Origin: Icerya purchasi
Lineage: Eukaryota; Arthropoda; Insecta; Hemiptera; Monophlebidae
Direction of reading: 5' to 3'
NCBI GenBank assembly: GCA_039619475.1
Contig: CM077115.1
Location: 506,933,352-506,997,351, forward strand
Length of the DNA: 64,000 nucleotides
The notes below the pieces were generated by a model that saw only the letters and a program-made list of their open reading frames with translations, was not told the origin of the DNA and made no database searches. Shown in pieces: positions 34,084 through 44,835 of this stretch (position 1 is the stretch's first letter; each line of letters starts with the position of its first letter). Both the position numbers and the translations under genes were made by a program.

Positions 34084-35370
34084 AATTCGTTATTTAAGAC
34101 CAAGTTGTTAATGGAGCGTAAACGATGTTACGAGATTAAATTGAACGGATAACGATCCCGGGGATAAACTGATGGAAGAGTGAGACGAAAAATAAATGAT
34201 GATAGATCACGATTGAACGACCTAGGGGAAAAGAAGAATATTACGATCGGGCTAATTTTATTCAAATTTCTGTTTTTACTTTTTCCTTTCGCAACTCTTT
34301 TCGCCACTACTTAACACTTTCGTTCTTTTATAAGTAGCGCTAAAAAAAGTGTTACTTTTCCCATTAAGCTAATACGTTATTCCTTTTAAAAAAAAAAACT
34401 ATGATCAAACCGATTTTATAAAAAAAAAAGAAAAACAAAAAAATTTTAAATTTTAAATTTTTTCTATTTTTATTTGTAAATTTAAAATGCTGCAGATAAT
34501 AAAAAGCAAGTATGACGGGCTAATTTTTAAAAATTTTTACATCGGTAACGGCACACTCCGGAAAACAGTACGCACGCAACACATAAACGCAAACGCATGA
34601 AACATTTTAATGTACGTTGAAGTAAAAGAAACGCACAATATAGAAGAAAGAAATGTGTTTGCAAAAAAGTTTAACTTACACTGATAAATATGAGGAAGAG
34701 CGCTAGAAGAAATAAGTGATATAGAGTCAGCATCAATGTAGCGCTGATGCTGCCTGTGCTGAAGTGCATGCACGTTATCTATAGTGATGGTGGGGGTGCC
34801 TACAACATAATAACAATGACAAAACAACTAAGATTTTACATGCGTGATAAAAGGATAATATCTAATACGAAACTATTTACAAGCTACTCTGCTGTTAAAC
34901 GATATACAAAAAAATTACATAGGTACAAAAACAGGATAATACAATGAATTATGGTTTCATTTGGCGGTACTAATTCGTAAAACCTTTTAACTATAGTTAT
35001 TACCGAGTTGCGTTTTATTGTTTTTTTTTTTTTATCTTGTAACAGAAAACTCACTTGTTTCGGTTAATGTTAAGCAGTGTTAGAGACGAATTGTCTTATA
35101 TTTTTTGTTTTTTTTTAAAAGCGACACTTTGGCGGGAAATTGTGAGACAGAATGGTAGCTGAAATTTTATGAAAATTCATTTTCAAGCTAAATGTTTAAA
35201 AAAGGGTTGGTAGTTGGTACATTAAACCGTTCCCTTATGTATTCTCGCAGGGGGTACACAACTTACAAAGAGAAGAGCATGAACAAAAAATAAAACAAAT
35301 AGCTTTTCGGTATTGCTATACATATGGGACAAATTGAAAGTTTCCTAATTTAATTTGCAAGAAGACAATT

Positions 35371-35896
35371 TTTTGAAATGAAACTTTTTGTCACGCGGTA
35401 GGGGAAAATTTTGGTGCGGTAGGAAAAAATTTCCGTTACGCGTTAAACGTAAGGTAGGTATGTACTTGTGTGTATGTGTAAGTATGTATAAGTGTCTATC
35501 TGGGTCTAGTAGTATACCAAAATTAGTAAATGTATAGTTAAGTATTTTTTATACTACGGGACTTCATATAGTATATAGTTTATGAGCATTCTCATATATA
35601 TATATATATATGTATAAATGTAATAAGTACGTGTACACACTACTCTATAGAAAGATATTCACGATACGATACATTATACATTTAGTCTGTTAGTGAGTTT
35701 TTGAAGTGAAACTTTTTACGGCATGGTAGGGAAAAATTTTGGTTACGCATTAAACGTAAGGTAGGTATGTACTTGTGTGTATGTGTAAGTATGTATAAGT
35801 GTCTATCTGGGTCTAGTAGTATACCAAAATTAGTAAATGTATAGTTAAGTATTTTTTATACTACGGGACTTCATATAGTATATAGTTTATGAGCAT

Positions 35897-35947
<51 letters not shown>

Positions 35948-36101
35948 AATGTAATAAGTACGTGTACACACCACTCTATAGAAAGATATTCACGATACGA
36001 TACATTATACATTTAGTCTGTTAGTGAGTTTTTGAAGTGAAACTTTTTACGGCACGGTAGGGAAAAATTTTGGTTACACGTTAAACGTAAGGTAGGTATG
36101 T
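35371..36101. repeat. Tandem ~330-bp repeat with internal (TA)n
   Basis: Units start at about 35371, 35698 and 36030 with TTTTTGAAGTGAAACTTTTT or a close variant. The first two are full and the third is truncated after about 70 bp. Shared internal strings include AAACGTAAGGTAGGTATG, GTCTATCTGGGTCTAGTAG, CATATAGTATATAGTTTATG and ACGATACGATACATTATACA. The (TA)n inside unit 2 (35901-35942) is longer than in unit 1. No gene lies in it. Confidence 0.9.
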
Positions 36102-37453
36102 AATAAGCATAACTGAAATAGACCAATGATAATGATACTTTTTTATAAATGTATATAGATTTATTATTTATTGAAAATGAAAATTTTCTTTATACTGATA
36201 TCTTTTCCATCCTAATAATTTTTTTAAGTACAGTTTAAAATAATAATGATAATAATAAAGGTGTTACTTACATATAAAATTAATTAAAAATAAAACTTTA
36301 TTATAGGATTTAATACATATAAGCCAAAGAAGTTTTACTTCCTCCGCGTGTACACACTGATACACGCATCATGATTTTTTTTCTTTTTTTATTCATTTAT
36401 TTTTTTGTGAAATTTCAGAAATATAATAAATATGTGTTTAGAATTAAATTTTCAGAATTCACAGGTGTGAAAACCGCTTTTTCATATTTACCTTTGGACC
36501 CCGCTGTGGGGTTTTTTCTAATTCTTTACACCCCACTCGTCTCATCAGTTCTTCGGTATAGTTCGCATTCTGTCTTTTAAAAACAGAATTTTGCGCGATA
36601 TTACTTTTTTCTTTTTCACCCTATATAAAAAATAAAAAATCTTCAAGAAATCGAAATCCACAGAGGGTAGGGATAGTCTTGAACCAAATAGACTACGGAC
36701 ATCGGTTTAATAAGCATTTAAACTCTCCCCACTGATAAACGAGAAAACACGATAAATACAACGATATCACGCATCTAAATGCACTCTGCAACTGTATGTG
36801 TAGTGAGCATATTTTTTGACAAGGGCTCATTCAAAATGTTCTGGGATTGTTTGCGTGTAATTTGCACGCGCGCGTTAGGATTAATATTCTAGACCACGTT
36901 CATTCGTATTTCTTTACCCTCCAATTAAGTGTGAACACATTTTAATATAAATTATGTGGTAGAAATACGGAGATGGGATTACACGCGGGACATTTTCAAA
37001 ATAGCTCTTAATAGGAAAAAGGGGCATTAATAGTACCTTTTAAAATTCATTAAATTATCAATAAACAGATTTTTTTTTCCGATGCATTGTAAATCGAAAA
37101 ATATAATTCATTGTCAAGACCAATAAAACGATTTCGTATTGCACGAAAAACTTCCAGTCAAAGCTGTAAGTCGTAAGGGAAAAAAATTTGCAAACTTGTA
37201 TTTTAAATTCCCCATTTAAAGTGTAGAATTATTCGGAAATAATAATTCGAGAAAAATCGTTTTTCTCTAAGACGGAGTATTTAATGTCGTCAAAATAAAC
37301 CTAATCTTAGTCGAACGAGACGAAAAACGAGCTAAAATTAAAAATTCCGTATAGTTTCGAATGAAATTACATTTTCACAATGTTTATTTAAGATTCTTCC
37401 GAAACATTTTAATCAGAACGTTAATTTAATATTTTTTCCGAAATAATTTCAGT

Positions 37454-37523
37454 GAAATTATATAAAAATTCCATCAAGAATTATATAAAAATTTCATCGA
37501 GAATTATATAAAAATTTCATCGA
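37454..37523. repeat. 23-bp triplicate
   Basis: Three adjacent copies of GAATTATATAAAAATTTCAT followed by CGA, the first with small changes. Confidence 0.85.
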
Positions 37524-39820
37524 GAATTAATTCCGTTTAGAAAAGGAGATATTAAATTAACGTTATCATATTCCGAGAGTAAAGAACTTTGGTAAAACGC
37601 CCTAATAATAAGGTCACGTAATTGTTTGCACCGATCGTGTAAATACGTAATTGTCTTTTTTAGTGCTTCAAATCGGCTAGTTCGTTAAACTAATTTGACT
37701 GTGTACGGGACCTCCTCCTCAACTGACATTAAACATAAAAAAAATAGGCGGCCTACACCAATGGAGAAATCGACTGAACGAAATTTAAATAATAAAATAA
37801 ATTTTTTTAATAACTTCGCAAAAAAGGAATTAAGAATGTTTAATTTTTTTTTATTTGCAAATTAATACGTTTAACTATAAAAACTTACCGTGGCATAAGT
37901 TCAGCGAGAATTTATGTAGCACATACACTGATGACCGTTGAAAGCTTAACAATGGAGTAACAAGTGGCACTTTTTCATTTCGTTGATACGTATTGTTTCA
38001 CTTACTATTATACCATAGAGCATTATATGATTATCGTTAAGCAGCATTGCGGAAAAAAATGTTTAAACAATGATATTCTTACTAGTATGTTCAGCCGTTA
38101 ATAATCTTTAAAAATGGATTATTTAAAGAGGAAATGAAATGTATAAGAACAAATTGTCGGTCTAATTTGAGTTGAAACCGCAATTAATTCACGTTAATGA
38201 ACGAAATTCAAGATTAATGACCGTAATCTTTTACTTATACACATTTATATAGAGACACGAGCAACGGTATTTGTAGCGAATCGATTAGAGATGTTGAGTT
38301 CAAGTTGCTAAATGTAGAACAACGCAACAGAGTTGAGTACGCGCTACATTGAAGATACTTTAGTTTTGTGCGACAATTATCCGTAAAATACGGTAGTTTT
38401 ATAGTAGGGGAAGTGAGAATATTTAGCAGAATTTAGGCAAATCAGCTTCGTTAAAAAGAAATTCAAGTGGTAACTGTTGGAAACGTAAAAATTTTAATAC
38501 GGGGGGAGGATTGAAATTAAAAATAGGCCCCGAATTCGGACGGCGAAAATATTATTAAGAGACTGAAAGAACATCAATATGACCAATTGTAGTTAAGAGT
38601 ATCAAGTCCAAATTAAGGGAAAAAAGTCTGAAAACACGTTAAAAATTCGAACACTTGAGAAATTTAAACTATCAGCTAAAGAACTCTGAAAATGGCTTGA
38701 AAAAAATACAAAGGCCGCGAATAACTTTGATAATTTAGTTACAATAATCATCTCCTAAGCAAATAAAATGTCGATGTTTCATTGTTACGTACACTATTTA
38801 AAGATTTTATCTGCAAGTGATTTTGAGTACGTCTCCTCTCTTCTGTATAAAAGATGGATAATGTATTTTTTTGATGAAAGATTTTCCACTACATTACAGA
38901 ACTGTGTCGTGGTATCGTCAAGGGTGACGCGGGTAAGTTAGGTTGTATAGAATGATAAAAGAGCCGAGAGGGCAAAGAAAGAATGCGCATCGTGCCCAAA
39001 ACTAAAATGACCATTTTCGGAAAGAGAATTGGCACCAGTTGAAGCGTTGGCAAATCGAGCCAACGAGTTAACTTGATTACGAATGTAGGCACTAAGAATC
39101 AACAAGAAATCGCGAGATGTAAAGACAAGAGAACGAAAAGGAGAACTGCTGCAGCGAAAGAGAGAAATGAACTGTTTTACAATCAAAAGCTAACATAAAT
39201 GCATTAAGTGTGTTATTAGTGAAAGCAATAAAGATTGCGAGCGATATATGCGGAGGAAGGCGGTTCGAAAGATTCAGCAGAGTAGTTTATTAGGAGCTGA
39301 TGAAGATATGGTAAACGCCAGCTTATCAGGAGAAAGGATGGCGAGATCTACAAATAAATACAGAAGCGATAGAGAAACAAGCGTACACTCTACCGCACTT
39401 ACGAAGGCTTCCACCGTCCCGGTTTATACAATTTCCGACAAAACGACCATTCGTGCTCGCAAACAAGCAGCCTGTGTTCCTTACACATCGTAAATACGCC
39501 TGCATTCACCGCGGCGCCTACACATATACTATATGCGCATGTACACAACTTGAACAGAAGGCAACTTGTGCCGAAATTCGATTTGACATATATGCCGAGT
39601 GTCATAATGGTTTACAATAATACGTAAGTTCACACATTTCGAGTGTGCAACGAGTGCATATCAGCGACGAGGCCGTTTACGAATTTTCAGTACCGCCAAA
39701 TAAAGTGTGTCCGTTCGAATGAGAAGATGACTTAGTTGCTAATAAATCGTTACTCGATCATTTTTAAACTAGCGAGAAAATAATTTTATTTACATTTTCT
39801 TTTGGTTTTACGGGACATAC

Positions 39821-40067
39821 CGTCAGTTGTGGAATCTGAGAGGTTTCCACCGGCAACCGAGGTGGCAGCAGATTCCCTGTCTGAACTGCCGCGGACCCCT
39901 GAGTCGACGCTGCAGGAACCGATATCCGGAAGACCAGTTATTATATTTACAGGATTCGGCGTCATCCTGCCGTTTACAGCTCTGTGCGATTTCGCGCACG
40001 CCGCCGCTGAAACCACGCTTTCTTGGTCCGAAAAATAGCCCGCAGCCGCGCTGAACTGTCTTCTAGC
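39821..40067 (-). CDS. KAZN: Kazrin exon, Ser/Ala-rich linker after coiled coil
   Basis: A 247-nt exon on the minus strand with acceptor GCATTAG and donor GTATGT. It encodes ARRQFSAAAGYFSDQESVVS, then NGRMTPNPVNIITGLPDIGS and a Ser/Thr-rich end (..SDSTTD). It is clearly more GC-rich than its surroundings. It starts in phase 0, matching the end of exon 44686-44835, and leaves one base that exon 21882-21975 completes. The linker is weakly conserved in human KAZN, so assignment rests on position, splice sites, phase and composition. Plus-strand frames here (39802-40054) are shadows. Confidence 0.85.
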
Positions 40068-40437
40068 CTAATGCAACAAAGAAAAACGCGAGCCGAATGT
40101 AAATAAATCTGTAACATTATTTCAACGTAGTTCCACGTGCCCACCTCTAAACGAAATTCCTCACATGGTGCCCAAGAAAGTGTGTGCTCGATTTTAAATT
40201 GATTTTTAGTTGTAGCCTAACATCAGATCCACAAAGCGTGTTCATCTTTCAAATTACTATTTTTCAACGGACTGTTGTTGAGAGAAATATGCTCGATATT
40301 CGGAATTTATAGACGAATTTAGTTTAAAGCGATATTTCATCCATGTGGATATGTAATTACAGTTTGCGTAACGTTAGGCAATATGAAATTCAACATAGAA
40401 GATACGCTGCTAATAAACATGAAGACAAACCTACAAC

Positions 40438-40843
40438 CAGGGCCGGATTAAGAAAAAAAATACTCCGGGGCCAAAAAAAAGCCCCCTTAATTTCCCGGCC
40501 CCCAATAATTGAAATACATATTTTTTATTTTATTTATTTAGTAAATTAACAAAATCGATCTTTAATCATTAATTCTAACGGAGAGGCACGCGCCGAGATT
40601 TTTTAATAGCGAAAGTTTCAATTAGAGATCATCAAAATTTAATTCACGAAGTATGTCGCATTCGGAACTCAACATCACCATGAAAATCAGAATGATATAT
40701 CGTTTCACCATCGGAGCGCGCGTACTTTTCATACTTGTAATTTTCAATTTTTAAGCGATTAGCGGGTAGTCACTTTTTAGTGAAGAGCCCCTTTTGGTGA
40801 CGGGCCCGGGGCCACTGGCCCCCTCGTAAATCTGGTCCTTGGT
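40438..40843. mobile_element. MITE-like element with GGCCGGATT termini
   Basis: The left end CAGGGCCGGATTAA (40438) is an imperfect inverted match of the right end TAAATCTGGTCCTTG (to about 40843). Just inside are GC-rich blocks (left GGGGCCAAAAAAAAGCCCCC; right GGGCCCGGGGCCACTGGCCC) around an AT-rich core. Termini of this kind are common in insect non-autonomous hAT-like elements (family knowledge). No 8-bp target duplication is visible, so the class is uncertain. Confidence 0.6.
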
Positions 40844-41086
40844 TTTAATAAAGTTACTTAATAATATACCAATAAATAATATATTACAGCAGAATACTAA
40901 AATAAGTAGAACTAAAATAAAGGAAATGTTGCTAAAATTTAGTTATCAACGAATGTAAGCATTATATCAATTTTTATATAATATGTGGGTGTATGTGTGC
41001 GTGCATGTTTATACGTATATATGTATATATATATTTATATATATAATTATATGGGGGTGTATGTGTATGTGTGTGCGTGTATATAA

Positions 41087-41522
41087 TTCGGCCATTTTGG
41101 ACTCGCAAGGGGATGTGCCCCTTGACCCCTCTTGCTTTTATTTATGTCTCTTTCTCTTCTATACTTTGTATAAAATGATCAAAATTTACAACGTAATTCT
41201 TACTGGCATCAACACAAAAAGAAAAACAAAATATAATCACAAAAATCCTATCCTAACATTTAACTTTCATTACATAAAATTAAGATATTGTTTCATTACA
41301 TTTTTCGTTACATATTTTGTTACATAAAATTGTGACATTTTTTAAATAACAATAACAAAAATCCTATAAAATATAACAAACGTTACATAAAATTGGGACA
41401 TTTCGCGTTACATAAAATTGGCACATTTCGCGTTACATAAAATTGGGACGTTTTTTTGGGACATTTTGCGTTACATAAAATTGAGACATTTTTTGGAATG
41501 GGGGGTAGCCTAAGAATTATAA
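41087..41522 (-). repeat. TA-associated interspersed repeat, copy 2
   Basis: Reverse-oriented copy. It starts CGGCCATTTTGGACTCGCAA and ends GGGGGTAGCCTAAGAATTAT, with several ACATAAAATTGGGACATTT units between. A long TA/TG-rich tract precedes it. Confidence 0.8.
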
Positions 41523-42039
41523 GTTATAGAAACTAAGAGCGTAATATTTATTTTTTAAATAAATATACTCATGTGTACTTATTTTGGGAGCTCACGGACA
41601 AGTCAACTGACTTGGTGAAGACTAAGGTATCGTACATGGTTTAAAAAAAAGAGAGAAAAAAAAAAGTACATTACCATTACGGAGTAAAGTAACTACGCTT
41701 TAAGTGGTTCTTAACTAGACACCTGAATTTTTTTTTCCACGTCACTTGCAGTACAGTAGAATTTTATATATATATTTCGCAATGAAAAATATGACCAAAA
41801 ATAGGCAATGTTACCAAATTTAATTTTTTAATCCCGAATTTACATTTAACCCCGGGTTATTTTCACTGCGACGCGGAGAGCTACGTAATTCTGATCATCG
41901 ACAGCATCCCATCTTAAATTGAACGCATCTGGTTACGAAAGCCGTTGTTTTATACGGAAAAAAAAAAAGTTCAAACCCCATACTAAATTTCTCTGTTCCT
42001 CTATCATAAATGGCGAATTCAAACAGTTATCTGCCTATT

Positions 42040-42130
42040 TCGCAATCATATAGCAGTACGTTTAGTAATCAAGGTGCTTAGCTACTAAATCAGAGGACAC
42101 GGGTTTAAAACTTTGTCTCGTTTCCTCTTT
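42040..42130 (+). repeat. tRNA-derived SINE-like fragment
   Basis: AAGGTGCTTAGCTACTAAAT followed by CACGGGTTTAAAACT resembles a tRNA middle and B-box (GGTTYRAANC). The acceptor stem does not pair, so this is a decayed SINE head rather than a tRNA gene. Confidence 0.4.
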
Positions 42131-42186
42131 CTTTAACAATCGTTCTTTTTATCTGTCCGTTCAACTTATTATCTTGCTGCCAATCC

Positions 42187-42530
42187 GTGGGTTTCTTTGT
42201 TTCCTTCACTTCGTCGTTCTGTTGTTGTCTCTGTTATTCGTCTACGCTCTTAAGCCATACTTTATTATCTTCCTCAGGTTTTCGTTTTTCGTTGGTTGCC
42301 TCTCCATATTGTCCTCTCTACTCAAACGAAGAGCGTGTTTGCGATGCTGATCATGTGTTTATTAAGTGTTTATTTCTTTCTGTTAAGTGCTCTGCTTTCT
42401 ATTCCATTTTATTGATACTCGGTCTTCCTACTCCATATTGTGCCTCTTATGTCGTATCTTTTCCCTCTCCACAGATTGTCCCTATTATTTGTTCCCTTCT
42501 CCTAATAACATTTGATGTCGTATGAAGATA
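42187..42530 (+). pseudogene. LINE ORF2 C-terminal fragment with Cys/His region
   Basis: The frame includes SHTLLSSSGFRFSLVASPYC followed by PLYSNEERVCDADHVFIKC. This matches the pattern after RNase H in I/R1-like LINEs: a basic L-T-H-Y-L region, then C-x-x-C...H...C. The first Cys pair is damaged. It probably belongs to the same family as 11478-12965, in the opposite orientation. Confidence 0.62.
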
Positions 42531-44685
42531 TAATTGATTCCTTCCTATTCTAATTGTTTTTGGGTAAAGGTCCCCGGTTGACAGCCCCCCCCCCCAAAAA
42601 AAAAACTTTATCTCGTTCTGGATCCGAATTGCTTTTAGATATATACCTAATCTGAAATTGAACTGGATGCCAAAGAAATCTGGGAAAGTAAGGCGAATCC
42701 TAAGTAGAAAGGAACTGACCCTAGCGTTCTCCTTAGATCCATTAGACCCTTAAGTACATTATGAAAAGCTTAAATTCACAATCCATGATACTCTATCAAG
42801 TAGTAGAAAGAGCGATGAAGGCTCGCTTACTTTGTAAATTTATACACTCCGATGTAACTTCATTTAGAACGTTTCAAAAAGTAGTTTTAAATTCTTGTGT
42901 ATGTGAAATAATATTTTCCTGAAACCGTCTTACGAACTGGCTTGAGTAAATTATACTGTAAACGGTCGAAATTATTGATTTTTTCTACTCAAAATAATCA
43001 CTAACCGTAACAGAGTAATATTCTTTTTTATACTGTTCGGTAAGCGATAAAAAAAATAACTTTCCATTTTTTTTCCGCCGCGGCCGCTGTGACAGATAAG
43101 TGAACTTAACAACGCTAGAATTCGGTAATTTTGATACTCGGAAAAATTCTTATTTCTGACCTACACTGTCACGTTAGCGATTTCACTTATTTATTACAAA
43201 AGAAACTTCTAACAAATTTTATTGTTTCATTTCGTTTTTTTTCCTTTTCTCTTAATTATTAAATTAGTTTTTCGAATCGAAAAGTACCAGTGAAACAACG
43301 ATAGAAAGTTTTAGTTTCTTTTCACCATACATCATCAGCTTCGCTAATGGTACTTTTGAATTTTCCATAACTGACATTGAGTATAGACATAGAGCAATAA
43401 GAAATAGCGATTACTTAAAACTTTGAAAAATCACGAAGCAATTTAATAAACGATAAATTTGCATCGCGGCATATTAAAACAAAAAACTGTAGTCACTTGT
43501 AGTTTCTCCGACAATTTAACACTACTCTCTTCTAATCAAAAACAAAGACGTCTTTAATCTATTTCGTGTACGTGTGTATAGGTGCGTGCCTGTAGGTTTT
43601 TTGCTTCCATCAGAATTTAATAATGATCATGTTGTCCACGGCCATATCCATATCTTCCTTAAACCGCGTGCTTTCCGAAATGCGATTACTGAAAATTTCA
43701 ATCTTCCGACTGCGCTTTTAATCTAATATATTTTGTTTGATTATTTACCGGCACAATCTCATTTCCGTTTCGCAGCACCTTTTGAAAATTTTATCATCGG
43801 TCTGGAACAATCGAACTGATTTACATCATAATCTCCTCGGCTACTTTAATGTTTCATTTCGGTATCCGCTATCTACTATTAACGCCATAATTCTATACGG
43901 ATCTCTGATGAATAAACTTTTTACCACGTTTTAAAATTTTCAAACATTCAAACCATACGGCATTTTTATCGTTTGAGTATGGAAATTATTATATCCATAC
44001 CGCGCCGTTGGTTTAAAATGATAAAAAGAATTTTTCGAAGTAATTGCATCCTGCATATACTTACATAAATATATATTTATGCAAGTATATATACCTATAT
44101 ATATTAAGATGAAATTGTATACGTGTACATTTCATGAATTCCGTAATGAAATTATTACGAGAAACATAAAAAGTTCAATATACTTATTAAGTATAGTACA
44201 TTTATTTATGTCGCGAAACAATGATTTATACACGTTCGCAAATGTTAAATTTTCTTATTAAAAAATTATCGGTGAGATAATTTCGTTAAATAAACAAACG
44301 ACGGTCTCCTAGAAGAAATTCCGGATAGCTGTTGCGGATTGCGAGAGTTGTCAGCCGTTTCTCCGGCACTCGTTTGCGATATATCGCATTTGTTCGAGAA
44401 ATTCGAGACTGTAGTTCTTTTTAAAAAAGTACTCAATTAAAAAAGATTAAAAATAAACCGTTTTACATTTTCAAGAATACAAAAGGCACACATGATGCAT
44501 TTTCTTCGAGATGAGAGACTGTCTAGAGCTCTTTACTTCAGCTACTCAGGCGGTGTACCAAGTATACCTATCTCCCGACTGTTTTTAACACGACGGAAGC
44601 CGAATAGGACAGAAGAAAAAAGCTATTCAGCTGCTGTTTAAACAAAGCTCTCCTATTCAAATGTAAGTGCTTGAAAAGTACTCAC

Positions 44686-44835
44686 TTCTTTTAACTGTTG
44701 TTCCTTGATATCCAGCTGAGCTGCTAAATCTAAACATCTTTCCGCTTCATCTCTAGCGTGCCTTAGTAAGCTCCATCGTTCTCTTTCGCGTTCGTGTTTC
44801 TCGATCGAAAGTAATTCGCTGTTTTCTCTTAATTT
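44686..44835 (-). CDS. KAZN: Kazrin exon, coiled coil C-terminal part
   Basis: A 150-nt, phase 0-0 exon (50 codons) on the minus strand with acceptor CTGTTGCAG and donor GTGAGT. It encodes KLRENSELLSIEKHERERER and then WSLLRHARDEAERCLDLAAQ, LDIKEQQLKE. Human KAZN has ..ALAKEKDLLEREKWELRRQAKEATDH..LDLKDNRMKELE.. at the same place. The heptad pattern and the pair L-D-I-K-E / L-D-L-K-D are strong evidence. This region mediates dimerisation and partner binding in kazrin. Confidence 0.95.

Larger units (their letters stand above)
21976..39820. other. 17.8-kb intron in linker
   Basis: The largest intron. It holds a plus-strand LINE fragment (24180-24660), a GC-rich hairpin stretch (24668-24725), a (TA)n tract (28822-28862), the copia retrotransposon (29175-34083), tandem ~330-bp repeats (35371-36101) and a 23-bp triplicate (37454-37523). 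Stretches 22000-24150, 25030-28800 and 37530-39800 have no recognised gene; frames such as 22907-23116 and 38938-39186 match no family I know. Confidence 0.7.
40068..44685. other. 4.6-kb intron
   Basis: Holds a MITE-like element (40438-40843), the second TA-associated repeat (41087-41522), a SINE-like fragment (42040-42130) and a LINE 3' fragment (42187-42530). A poly(C)-poly(A) tract lies at about 42584-42605. The stretch 42610-44680 shows nothing recognisable. Confidence 0.7.

Noticed and set aside
38880..39190. Possible exon on the minus strand (open frames of 67 and 82 codons)
   Set aside because: No kazrin similarity; kazrin phases on both sides join without it. It could be non-coding or unknown, but support is lacking.
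39802..40054. Plus-strand frames of 75-78 codons
   Set aside because: They lie antisense to the kazrin linker exon and are explained by its GC-rich composition.
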